From an uncultured Clostridia bacterium (lineage in GTDB: Bacteria > Bacillota > Clostridia > Lachnospirales > CAG-274): DNA of 24,508 bases. Under the pieces are notes generated by a model. The model was not told the DNA's origin, did no database searches, and saw only the letters and a program-made list of their open reading frames with translations. Within the stretch, counting starts at the first letter, position 1. Each line of letters begins with the position of its first letter. Location of the stretch: positions 1-24,508 of the forward strand of contig CANQBT010000017.1 in assembly GCA_947589405.1 (NCBI GenBank), in the 5' to 3' direction. A program made the translations under genes and the position numbers. This document shows positions 1 to 7,168 of the stretch, one piece after another.

Positions 1-3
1 GGT

Positions 4-34
4 GTGGGAACCATCGGAAGGTTCCCACGTTTTT
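4..34 (+). terminator. Intrinsic terminator of a gene outside the window
   Basis: Arms at 4-12 (GTGGGAACC) and 20-28 (GGTTCCCAC) form a perfect 9-bp stem with a 7-base loop, followed by T5 at 30-34. On the + strand this is the form of a Rho-independent terminator, presumably for a rightward gene ending before base 1. That gene cannot be seen. Confidence 0.6.
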
Positions 35-35
35 G

Positions 36-58
36 GTACTTTTTTCGCAAAAAAGTAC
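36..58. repeat. GTAC-T6-CGC-A6-GTAC hairpin
   Basis: A 23-base perfect inverted repeat: a 10-base arm (GTAC plus T run), a CGC loop, and the complementary arm. It directly follows the terminator at 4-34. It could be a second, bidirectional terminator or one copy of a dispersed palindromic repeat. No other copy occurs in this window. Confidence 0.5.
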
Positions 59-112
59 ACATAAATTTGCTTACTTTATAAAGTAATATAAACAAAAATT
101 TATTACCCAAAT

Positions 113-166
113 AAAGCTGTCTATTAAGGTCCGTTTTATTATCAAGATCTTAATGCGACAGCTTTT
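113..166 (-). terminator. Terminator-like hairpin behind the terminase small subunit gene
   Basis: The outer arms AAAGCTGTC (113-121) and GACAGCTTT (157-165) pair, and inside them ATTAAG (123-128) pairs with CTTAAT (149-154). The hairpin starts 12 bases past the leftward stop codon at 178. On the minus strand the stem is followed by TTTATTT-like sequence, and on the + strand by TTTTTG, so it could end transcription in either direction. Confidence 0.5.
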
Positions 167-177
167 TGTATCATATA

Positions 178-615
178 TCAAATATCTTCTTTTATTACAA
201 CAGGTATATTTATGTTAGCTTCGGCTTTTTCTCTGTAAAGACCGTATCTCTTGCACAAAAGCTCGGCAGCCTTCATGCGAAGAGTCCCGCTCATAGGGCT
301 TTCAACGGCGTCGTATACTGTTTCTCCCTTTTCGTTTTTATTTTTTACAAGCTCTGTTTCCTTTTCTTCTCCTCTCATGACTCTGAAAAGATACCTTATG
401 ACTTCATCGCTTTTGGCACCGCAGTCCTCTTCTGTAATATACTGCTGTATATATTCCTTTATTTCCTTTCTGTCAAAAAAGGCTTTGTATGTCGCAGCAA
501 ATTTTTCACTATAGCCGGCGTTTATAAGAGCGGAATATCCGTCGCCTGTTTCAATGAAAAGCTCTGCGGCTTTTTTCTGTTTTTTATTTATGTTATCATC
601 TCCTTTGTCGGTCAT
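178..615 (-). CDS. Lone phage-type terminase small subunit (TerS)
   Basis: A 145-residue protein resembling the Terminase_2 family of phage DNA-packaging small subunits, which bind the packaging site and recruit the large subunit. The N-terminal part (about 11-58) has the family pattern: KKQKKAAELFI, an A-x-x-x-AGYS helix-turn-helix, then a helix ending near KEYIQQYI. Length is typical. No large terminase, portal or other phage gene lies beside it. It follows cwlD in the same direction after 49 bases. The ATG at 615 has only a weak ribosome binding site, while a strong AAAGGAG lies inside codons 4-6 with no ATG, GTG or TTG in frame at the right distance, so the true start is uncertain. Its role outside a phage is unknown; a prophage relic or a domesticated DNA-binding protein are both possible. 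Confidence 0.75.
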   Translation of the reverse strand: MTDKGDDNINKKQKKAAELFIETGDGYSALINAGYSEKFAATYKAFFDRKEIKEYIQQYITEEDCGAKSDEVIRYLFRVMRGEEKETELVKNKNEKGETVYDAVESPMSGTLRMKAAELLCKRYGLYREKAEANINIPVVIKEDI

Positions 616-641
616 GCAGTTTATGATACCACATTAAATGC

Positions 642-675
642 GACAAAGAGTGACAAATGCCTGACTATGCCTGAC
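642..675. repeat. Helically phased GAC repeats upstream of terS
   Basis: ATGCCTGAC occurs twice (657-665 and 667-675), and GACAAA occurs at 642-647 and 652-657. The four GAC triplets start at 642, 652, 663 and 673, about one helical turn apart. The array overlaps the last codons of cwlD and lies upstream of terS. It could be a binding-site array or chance. Confidence 0.35.
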
Positions 676-1357
676 TTTCTCCGTAATAGTCCAGTATGCC
701 CATATATATAGCCCAAGCCAGCTTGCTCTGGTACTCATCGTCCATAAGCTTGTCGTGTTCGGCGCTGTTGCTGAGGAAACCGCATTCAACTATTACCGAA
801 GGTATTTTTATTTCCTTAAGCACGTAATAGGCGGTATTGGCTTTGGCAACACGTGTGTTGTCCATATCCGCTACCTCTTTCAGCCTTGACTGTATACTTT
901 CGGCAAGGCGTTTACCGTTTTCTGAGCCCTTGTAATAAAAAACCTGTGCCCCCTGTGCTCCCGATTTGGGAAAGGAGTTCTGGTGAATGCTTATGAACAT
1001 ATCGGCGTTTTCGCTGTTGGCTATTTCCGCTCTTCCTTTAAGGTCCTTCCTTTTGTTTTCGGAAAGCGCCATATCCTCTGCTCTTGTTGTCATCACAAGA
1101 GCGCCGCCTTGCTCAAGAAAACCCTGAAGCTTACGGGCTATGGCAAGATTTATAGACTTTTCGGTTACTCCGTCAGACGCTACCTTGCCGGGATCGAACC
1201 CGCCATGTCCCGGATCTATTACGATACATTTCTTGTCTGCCGGCATAACAGATACGGCAATATTTTCATCATAATAGGTTTTGCCTACGCCAAGAAATAT
1301 AATGAGAATATACAAAAGCGTAAGCGTTTTATTTCTGGACACCCTTATCTGCCACAT
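665..1357 (-). CDS. cwlD: N-acetylmuramoyl-L-alanine amidase, CwlD type
   Basis: A 230-residue Amidase_3 enzyme. It has an N-terminal signal anchor (about 11-25) followed by one zinc amidase domain. Visible catalytic features are the zinc ligands His51 (in DPGHGG), Glu66 and His125 (SIHQNS), and the catalytic Glu191 (VECGFLSN). Size and architecture, with no cell-wall binding repeats, match CwlD of Bacillus (about 237 residues). In that family CwlD removes the peptide from muramic acid so that spore-cortex muramic-delta-lactam can form. This supports an endospore-forming host. An AAGG ribosome binding site lies 11 bases before the ATG. The gene sits 80 bases behind addB and could be cotranscribed with it, although an own promoter is not excluded. 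A general cell-wall amidase is the main alternative. Confidence 0.88.
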   Translation of the reverse strand: MWQIRVSRNKTLTLLYILIIFLGVGKTYYDENIAVSVMPADKKCIVIDPGHGGFDPGKVASDGVTEKSINLAIARKLQGFLEQGGALVMTTRAEDMALSENKRKDLKGRAEIANSENADMFISIHQNSFPKSGAQGAQVFYYKGSENGKRLAESIQSRLKEVADMDNTRVAKANTAYYVLKEIKIPSVIVECGFLSNSAEHDKLMDDEYQSKLAWAIYMGILDYYGESQA

Positions 1358-1437
1358 AATATCACTTGCCTTAATGGATATATGTTAATATATGCCTGAG
1401 GGGTCCCCGGTATTACTTTGGACAAAGGGGATATAGG

Positions 1438-4400
1438 CTATTGTTCGTTCCTTTCCCTTATCTTCTGCCATACGTTTGACGAAGCGCAGTCCTCCTTACG
1501 CTCTTTGCCTCTGCCATAGCCGTATCGGCATATTTCGCCATAGGAGCAGAAGTCGCAAGCTCTTGATGAAAGTAATGGGCTTATCCTTACGTTTCCTAAG
1601 GTCAAATCGCTTCCCATATCCTTTACCGCATTGTTTACAAAGCTGCGGAGCTGCTCAAATTCGCTGTCGGTCACAGCGGAGGCTTTCATTATACCTGATA
1701 TGCCGACTTTTCTTCCTCTTTCGTTTATTCTGTTTTCCTTATCCATAGCCATGAACACATCATTGTCCTTGAGCACAAGTCCCTTCATGCTGTAGCTGCT
1801 CAGCAGCAGGCTTGCAGCCTTTTCCTGACTGTCATAGGGAAGAGAGTCTATTACAGGGTCGTTTACATGAAAATAGAACATACCTGCGGGAACATATTCT
1901 TTTTTGTCTGTTTTAGGCATACTTCTTACAAAGGCGTCTATATATACAGGCAGCTGAAGCTGTATGCCATAGTAGAGATCCGTAAGGCTTATGTCCTTGT
2001 CGGAGCTTTTGTAATCTATTATCCTGGAATATACTTTTCCGTCCTTTTCCATAATATCCACACGGTCTATTTTTCCTGTCAATACCATTTTCCTGCCATT
2101 TTTAAGCTCTATTACGATAGGCGGCAGCTTTTCATGAGGACCGAAGCCTATTTCATAGCCAAGAGGTTCAAAAAGCCCTTCTTTTATCTGCTCGGAAAGA
2201 GCCCACACGCTTCTGTTAAGTATTCGCTTCACTCTTTTTACAAGCTGTTTGTATCTTGATGTAGAGCTTAGAATATCGGTATCCATAGAAGCGGTTATAT
2301 TGTCTACACAGCCGTTTATAATCGCTTCCGTTTCACTTTGGTCAAGGCTTCTCCAGTCCTTACCCTTTTCCCTGAGCTGTCTTGAAAAATCCTCAAGGAC
2401 ATAGTGATATATATTTCCCGTATCTCTGGGCTTTATTTCATATACGGCTCTTTCCCTTGCCTTTATTATGTATTTCATAAAGAAGGAATAGGGACATCTT
2501 GCGAAGGTTTCAAGTCTTGATATGCTGGAAATAACATTTTCGGAATAAAGGCTGTTTGTGATCGCTTCGTCAAGATATTCCGTTTCTGTCTGACGTGAAA
2601 GACTTTCTGTTATATTTCTGAGCCTTTGGGAATATTCCTTATCCTCCATGAAATAATTGTAAATATCTCTGTAAAGAGGAGTGAGCTTGTCTGCTCTTGA
2701 TATTTCATTTACAAGCATGTCAAATGCCTGCTCCTTTGAGGCAATATCATCGGCAGTAAGCTTTTCTTCGTCAATAGATATTATATCCATATCCTTGAAA
2801 ATATCCAGTATCTTATATATAACGGGAGAGGGCGAAAGGGCTTCTCCGCCAATACTGCCCGATGGGTATGTAAGGCATAAATAGTCTGTAGGTTTTGCCA
2901 TACAGCTGAATATTTCAAAGCGTTCGGAATTTATTTCCTGTATGCTGTTCGGAGCAACTTCAAAGGCATTTGCGCTGAGATATTCTCTTTCGGTATCGTT
3001 GAATATACCCTTTACTTCCTTATATGAGGGTACAGAGCCTTCGCTTACTCCCATCATAAATAATGCCTTTACCTGAGGAAGTATTGTCCTTCCTATATCG
3101 CCTATTATGAGCATATCCTGAACGGCAGGTATAACGCCTATTGTAGCGGTAGAAAGACCTGCCTTCAATATTTTTGAAAACTCCTTAAGCGTTGCCTTTT
3201 CATTGCCAAGTATGGCGTCGGCCTTTTCAAACACATCTGAAATTATGTTCCATACGCTTCTGTTTATCATAGCTGCGGACAGGTCGTTTTCCTTTTCGTT
3301 TTTTTCTATGATCTCATCATGCTTCTTGTCTGCGCCTATTGATGTTATAAGCTCATTTACTCTTTTAATTATTTCTCTTATGCTGTATTTTTTATTGACG
3401 GATATATTGTCGGTAAGAGGAGAAAGAAGCTTTACTGCATTGTTTTTGATATTGTTTATCTCATCATGGTCATATTCGTCGCCAAAGCCATATATCCATT
3501 CCTTGTTTTTCCACATATAATTCTTTATGCCGTTTGCCAGCACATAGTTTTCAAGAGTGAATACATCATTTTCATCTATGGGTACATAGCCTGTCTTTAA
3601 AAAGCTGAAAAGGGCAGAATTGCTGAAATTGGCTGCCGCCGTATCTACAGCGGAAATAATAAGCTCCGTAAGAGGGTGACTCATAATGCTGCGTCTTTTG
3701 TCCAGAAAGTTAGGTATATTGTATTTGTTAAGGCTGTGACACAGAGGTATCTCATAGTCGGGAGAGCCTGAAATAACGGCTATATCCTTATAGCTCCAGC
3801 CCTTGTCCCTCACAAGCTTTATAATACTGCGGCACACAAGATCTATTTCGGAATACCTGCTGCTGCCCTTGTATATCTCTATGCTTTTTGTATTGCCCTC
3901 ATATGTCTTTGGCATATAGCTGAGATAATTTTCACTTAGGTGTATAAGAGCTTCGCTTTTTTGTCTGTGATTTTTATCCATATAAAGGGGCTTTTCTATC
4001 CTTATACCCTTATTTTCGGCAAGAGCCGTAAGCCTGTTTACGGTACACTTTGTTTTATAATAGGGGTCAAAGGGATTTATATTGCTGTAGGAGGTCATTT
4101 TGCCGTTTATATCAAGAGCTATGTTGACTCTTTCGGCACACTCCAGCAGCTTTTCTATAACGCTGTATTCCTGAGGAGTAAAGCCCATAAATCCGTCTAT
4201 CCATACTTCATCACGGCACATATCGCTTTCCGCAATATATTCCGCCAACAGATTGAGCATATCATCCTTTGATATATATTCTCTGTCCAGATATTCCATA
4301 TATGCGCTGTAAATAAGGCATATGTCCTTTAGCTTCATTTTAAGATTGCCGTTTTCCATATGCTCAAGGGAATCGGCTATTGCCTTAGGAGAAACATTAT

Positions 4401-4788
4401 ATCTTATAAGCTCTCCTATTGTACTGCACAGATCGTCTATAAAGCCCTGTTTGTCAAGACTTCTGCCAAAGAATTCCAGCTTGTCCGAAAGTGACCATGT
4501 TATTTTCCTTGCAAGCATAGCCTTGCTCACATCGTCAAGCATAGCTTTTCCTTTGGTACCGTTTTTACTTATAAGGTGATATGCAAGATGGCGAAAGCTG
4601 AACACGCTTGTATTCATTATAACGCCTTTTTCACAAGCAGATACAAGAAGTCTTTCGGATTCCATTGAAAACTGTTCAGGCACTATGTACAAAAGGGTTT
4701 TTGACATAGAATCCTTTTGCACTATCTCTTTTATGCATTGAGTTGTCTTGCCGCAGCCTGTTTTTCCCATAATATATCTTAAACTCAT
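1438..4788 (-). CDS. addB: AddB subunit of the AddAB helicase-nuclease
   Basis: A 1116-residue protein of usual AddB length. AddAB processes double-strand DNA ends for RecA-dependent repair. The N-terminus has a Walker A motif (GKTGCGKTT, residues 8-16) and the AddB-typical IVPEQFS segment. The C-terminal RecB-type nuclease domain shows GKIDRVD with Asp908 and IIDYKSS with Asp925 and Lys927. Four cysteines that hold the AddB Fe-S cluster are present: Cys765 and then Cys1078, Cys1081 and Cys1087. A good AGAGGTGAT ribosome binding site precedes the ATG, and a sigma-A-type promoter lies just upstream. The usual partner gene addA is not next to it; cwlD follows instead. AddA must be elsewhere if the complex is active. 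Confidence 0.96.
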   Translation of the reverse strand: MSLRYIMGKTGCGKTTQCIKEIVQKDSMSKTLLYIVPEQFSMESERLLVSACEKGVIMNTSVFSFRHLAYHLISKNGTKGKAMLDDVSKAMLARKITWSLSDKLEFFGRSLDKQGFIDDLCSTIGELIRYNVSPKAIADSLEHMENGNLKMKLKDICLIYSAYMEYLDREYISKDDMLNLLAEYIAESDMCRDEVWIDGFMGFTPQEYSVIEKLLECAERVNIALDINGKMTSYSNINPFDPYYKTKCTVNRLTALAENKGIRIEKPLYMDKNHRQKSEALIHLSENYLSYMPKTYEGNTKSIEIYKGSSRYSEIDLVCRSIIKLVRDKGWSYKDIAVISGSPDYEIPLCHSLNKYNIPNFLDKRRSIMSHPLTELIISAVDTAAANFSNSALFSFLKTGYVPIDENDVFTLENYVLANGIKNYMWKNKEWIYGFGDEYDHDEINNIKNNAVKLLSPLTDNISVNKKYSIREIIKRVNELITSIGADKKHDEIIEKNEKENDLSAAMINRSVWNIISDVFEKADAILGNEKATLKEFSKILKAGLSTATIGVIPAVQDMLIIGDIGRTILPQVKALFMMGVSEGSVPSYKEVKGIFNDTEREYLSANAFEVAPNSIQEINSERFEIFSCMAKPTDYLCLTYPSGSIGGEALSPSPVIYKILDIFKDMDIISIDEEKLTADDIASKEQAFDMLVNEISRADKLTPLYRDIYNYFMEDKEYSQRLRNITESLSRQTETEYLDEAITNSLYSENVISSISRLETFARCPYSFFMKYIIKARERAVYEIKPRDTGNIYHYVLEDFSRQLREKGKDWRSLDQSETEAIINGCVDNITASMDTDILSSTSRYKQLVKRVKRILNRSVWALSEQIKEGLFEPLGYEIGFGPHEKLPPIVIELKNGRKMVLTGKIDRVDIMEKDGKVYSRIIDYKSSDKDISLTDLYYGIQLQLPVYIDAFVRSMPKTDKKEYVPAGMFYFHVNDPVIDSLPYDSQEKAASLLLSSYSMKGLVLKDNDVFMAMDKENRINERGRKVGISGIMKASAVTDSEFEQLRSFVNNAVKDMGSDLTLGNVRISPLLSSRACDFCSYGEICRYGYGRGKERKEDCASSNVWQKIRERNEQ

Positions 4789-4805
4789 AATATCACCTCT
4801 TTATA

Positions 4806-4834
4806 AGTATATCATAAATAAGGCGTGTTGATAA
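4806..4834 (-). promoter_or_regulatory. Probable addB promoter
   Basis: On the minus strand, TTATCA (4829-4834) and TATACT (4806-4811) are separated by 17 bases. They match the sigma-A boxes at 4 and 5 of 6 positions and sit 18 bases before the addB start. Confidence 0.5.
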
Positions 4835-4878
4835 TATAATTTTATTAAAAGGCAAATAAACTGTGAAAGGAGATACAT

Positions 4879-5280
4879 ATGCAGTCCAGAATTTTTGTAG
4901 TAAAGCTTAAGGATATAATAAGGACGGCTGTATTTGCGGCACTTGGTATAGCTGTGATCGCAGCTGCCATAGGCTTTGTATTCAGCAGGGGAGGTGAATA
5001 CAAGGAGGGCACATACAGCTCTGAAATAATACTGCATGGAAGTCCCGTAGAGGTGGAGGTAAGAGTGAGCAGAAATGCTATCGAAGAGATAACTCTCGGA
5101 AATATGGGAGAAACGCAGGCTGTATTTTATCCTGTATTCAATTCCTGTATAGAAGAGCTTTCAGCCGAAATAATAGAAAACCAAAGCACCGATATAGAGT
5201 TGAACAAGGATTACGAGGTATCTGAGGGGATACTTCTTCAGGCTGTGGACAGAGCTTTGGAAAAGGCAAGAAAACATTGA
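4879..5280 (+). CDS. Membrane-anchored protein with a degenerate FMN_bind-like domain
   Basis: A 133-residue protein with one membrane segment (about 14-35) and a short outside domain. The domain begins with the EYKEGTYSSEI pattern of FMN_bind proteins (as in RnfG or NqrC), then a beta strand EVEVRVSRNAIEEI. It ends with the AV-x-x-AL-x-KA helix that normally follows the flavin-attachment motif. That motif (S-G-A-T/S-x-T/S) is replaced by S115-E-G-I-L-L, so covalent FMN attachment to a threonine looks impossible. The start is supported by a strong GAAAGGAG site 8 bases upstream. The gene diverges from addB, stands alone and has its own terminator. The fold assignment comes from pattern only, and the function is unknown. 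Confidence 0.6.
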   Translation: MQSRIFVVKLKDIIRTAVFAALGIAVIAAAIGFVFSRGGEYKEGTYSSEIILHGSPVEVEVRVSRNAIEEITLGNMGETQAVFYPVFNSCIEELSAEIIENQSTDIELNKDYEVSEGILLQAVDRALEKARKH

Positions 5281-5291
5281 AAAATTGAAAG

Positions 5292-5333
5292 CTGCCGTGT
5301 TATGTTCTGTATAAAACATAACACGGCAGTTTT
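5292..5333 (+). terminator. Strong intrinsic terminator after the FMN_bind-like gene
   Basis: A perfect 15-bp stem (5292-5306 with 5315-5329, CTGCCGTGTTATGTT arm) with an 8-base loop, followed by TTTT at 5330-5333. It begins 12 bases past the stop codon. A-T pairs outside the stem could let it work in both directions. Confidence 0.85.
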
Positions 5334-5366
5334 GTTTGATTTGGGGTTTTAATTATATGCGTATGT

Positions 5367-5622
5367 TCGACCCTTCAGTCAGCCCATGCAAATCCGTTCA
5401 TAGCTTGTAATTCTTAGTTGGGCTGACAGCTCCCCTTACGAATGGGGAGCCCAGTCAGTCGTTTCCCATAATTTTTTAGTTAGAAATAAATTCTAATTTT
5501 TTATCATTATAAAGCATTTGAGGAACCTAATCTTAAGGCGTCCCTTCAGAGAAGGGAAGCTGTCAGTCACGTCAAAAATTCTGAGATAAGATGTTTTTGA
5601 ACGTGACTGACTGAAGGGTCGA
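5367..5622. mobile_element. MITE-like element with 16-bp perfect terminal inverted repeats
   Basis: TCGACCCTTCAGTCAG at 5367-5382 is the exact reverse complement of 5607-5622. Inside are further paired arms: CTGACAGCT (5423-5431) against AGCTGTCAG (5558-5566). Local hairpins lie at 5378-5427 (GTCAGCCCA), 5429-5450 (GCTCCCC/GGGGAGC), 5541-5557 (TCCCTTC/GAAGGGA) and 5565-5608 (AGTCACGT plus a T/A run, one bulge). There is no coding sequence, so a transposase would have to act from elsewhere. No clear target duplication was seen. It could instead be a structured intergenic repeat that ends gltBD transcripts. Confidence 0.65.
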
Positions 5623-5704
5623 TAAAACAACTACATTACGCAGAAATGGCGGAAGGGTCGTTTTGACAGTCGAATCTGCTCTAGTATAAAAACACCCTCC
5701 AACA

Positions 5705-7168
5705 TTATTTCTGATTAAGATACTCATTGCAAGCCTTTGCGGCTTCACGACCCTCATGTATAGCCCATACCACAAGGCTTTGACCTCTTCGCATATCTCC
5801 TGCGGCAAATACGCCCTTGAGGCTTGTGGCATATTTGCCATACTCAGCCTTTACATTGCTGCGGGCGTCTGTTTCAAGAGAGAGCTGCTTTATAAGAGTA
5901 TCTTCGGGACCTGTAAAGCCCATAGCCAAAAGCATGAGCTGACATGGCCATATCTTTTCGGTGCCCTCTATAGGCTTTGGTGTCATTCTGCCATTGTTGT
6001 TTTCCCATTCTACCTGTACTGTGTGTACCTCTTTTATATTGCCTTTTTCATCGGGCACTACCTTTGTAACGGTAGTAAGGTATTCTCTGGGATCTCTTCC
6101 GTATAGTTTTATGGCTTCCTCCTGACCGTAGTCAGTCTTTCTTATACGTGGCCATTGGGGCCAATGATTAGCGGCAGTCCTGCACTCGGGAGCCTCAGGC
6201 ATTATCTCTATCTGATGAACGGACTTACAGCCATGTCTTATAGCTGTTCCCACACAGTCTGTGCCTGTGTCGCCGCCGCCTATTATTATAACGTCCTTGC
6301 CTTCTGCGCTTATATACTGTCTGTCCTCCAGATTTGAATCCAGAAGGCTCTTTGTATTGGCTTTAAGAAAGTCTACTGCAAAGTATATGCCCTTTACATC
6401 GTTTCTGCCTTCGCATACAAGATCTCTTGGCTTTGTAGCGCCACAGCAGAGCACAACTGCGTCAAATTCCTTTATTACCGAAGCTGAGGAGTAGTTTTTG
6501 CCTATCTCGGTATTTGTAACGAATGTAATTCCTTCCTTTTCAAGAAGATCCACTCTTCTCTGCACTATCTTCTTATCAAGCTTCATATTGGGAATGCCGT
6601 ACATAAGAAGTCCGCCTATCCTGTCGCTTCTCTCGAATACAGTCACCTTGTGTCCAAGCTGATTGAGAATATCTGCGCAGGCAAGCCCTGAAGGACCTGA
6701 GCCTACAACGGCAACTCTCTTTTCGGTTGATTTTCTGGGTATTCTGGGCTGTACCTTGCCTTCGGCAAACATAGTGTCTATAATATGCACCTCTATGTTT
6801 TTAACGGTTACGGCAGGTTCATGCATTCCAAGTGTACATGAGCCTTCGCATAGAGCAGGGCAAACCCTTCCCGTAAACTCAGGGAAATTGCTTGTCATTG
6901 AAAGGCGCTTATATGCCTCCTCTATTTTGCCGTGATACACAAGGTCGTTCCACTCGGGAATAAGGTTGCCAAGAGGACAGCCGCCTTCTATGGGGCTTCC
7001 CGTATGGCAGAAGGGTACGCCGCAGTTCATACACCTTGCGCCCTGAGTTTTAAGCTCTTCTATATCAAAGTGAGTATGGAATTCTCCCCAGTCCTTCATT
7101 CTTTCCTCCGGGCTTCTGTCCTGAGGAAGCTTTCTGTCGTATTCTAAAAATCCTGTCGGCTTACCCAT
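5705..7168 (-). CDS. gltD: Glutamate synthase small subunit (NADPH)
   Basis: A 487-residue subunit, normal length. It takes electrons from NADPH through FAD and passes them by Fe-S clusters to the large subunit, which makes two glutamates from glutamine and 2-oxoglutarate. The N-terminal part has the cysteine sets of the two 4Fe-4S clusters (CMNCGVPFC, GGCPLGN, CPALCEGSC). The FAD motif VAVVGSGPSGLACA is at about 150-165, the NADPH motif IIIGGGDTGTDC at about 290-300, and the C-terminal FAD motif is GVFAAGDMRRG. The start overlaps the end of gltB by 8 bases, and an AAGGGAG site lies within the gltB end, which points to translational coupling. No convincing terminator follows; the MITE-like element lies downstream. 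Confidence 0.97.
   Translation of the reverse strand: MGKPTGFLEYDRKLPQDRSPEERMKDWGEFHTHFDIEELKTQGARCMNCGVPFCHTGSPIEGGCPLGNLIPEWNDLVYHGKIEEAYKRLSMTSNFPEFTGRVCPALCEGSCTLGMHEPAVTVKNIEVHIIDTMFAEGKVQPRIPRKSTEKRVAVVGSGPSGLACADILNQLGHKVTVFERSDRIGGLLMYGIPNMKLDKKIVQRRVDLLEKEGITFVTNTEIGKNYSSASVIKEFDAVVLCCGATKPRDLVCEGRNDVKGIYFAVDFLKANTKSLLDSNLEDRQYISAEGKDVIIIGGGDTGTDCVGTAIRHGCKSVHQIEIMPEAPECRTAANHWPQWPRIRKTDYGQEEAIKLYGRDPREYLTTVTKVVPDEKGNIKEVHTVQVEWENNNGRMTPKPIEGTEKIWPCQLMLLAMGFTGPEDTLIKQLSLETDARSNVKAEYGKYATSLKGVFAAGDMRRGQSLVVWAIHEGREAAKACNEYLNQK

Larger units (their letters stand above)
5281..5704. other. Gene-free convergent interval of 424 bases
   Basis: This gap between two convergent genes holds the terminator at 5292-5333, the MITE-like element at 5367-5622, and a partial copy of the element end at 5652-5660. 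No credible coding region was seen. An 89-residue open frame reaching in from gltD has no ribosome binding site and lies antisense or out of frame. Confidence 0.7.

Noticed and set aside
178..615. Prophage remnant in the window
   Set aside because: Only the small terminase subunit is present. The neighbours are housekeeping genes, so a prophage cannot be claimed.
166..711. Open frame of 181 codons on the plus strand
   Set aside because: It is antisense to terS and the end of cwlD, with no start signal and biased Phe/Tyr content.
1390..1410. GGGGTCCCC palindrome between addB and cwlD
   Set aside because: It is short, has no T run and has no second copy; it is probably chance.
5367..5622. CRISPR array
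   Set aside because: The repeats are inverted and nested, not regularly spaced direct repeats, and no cas genes are present.
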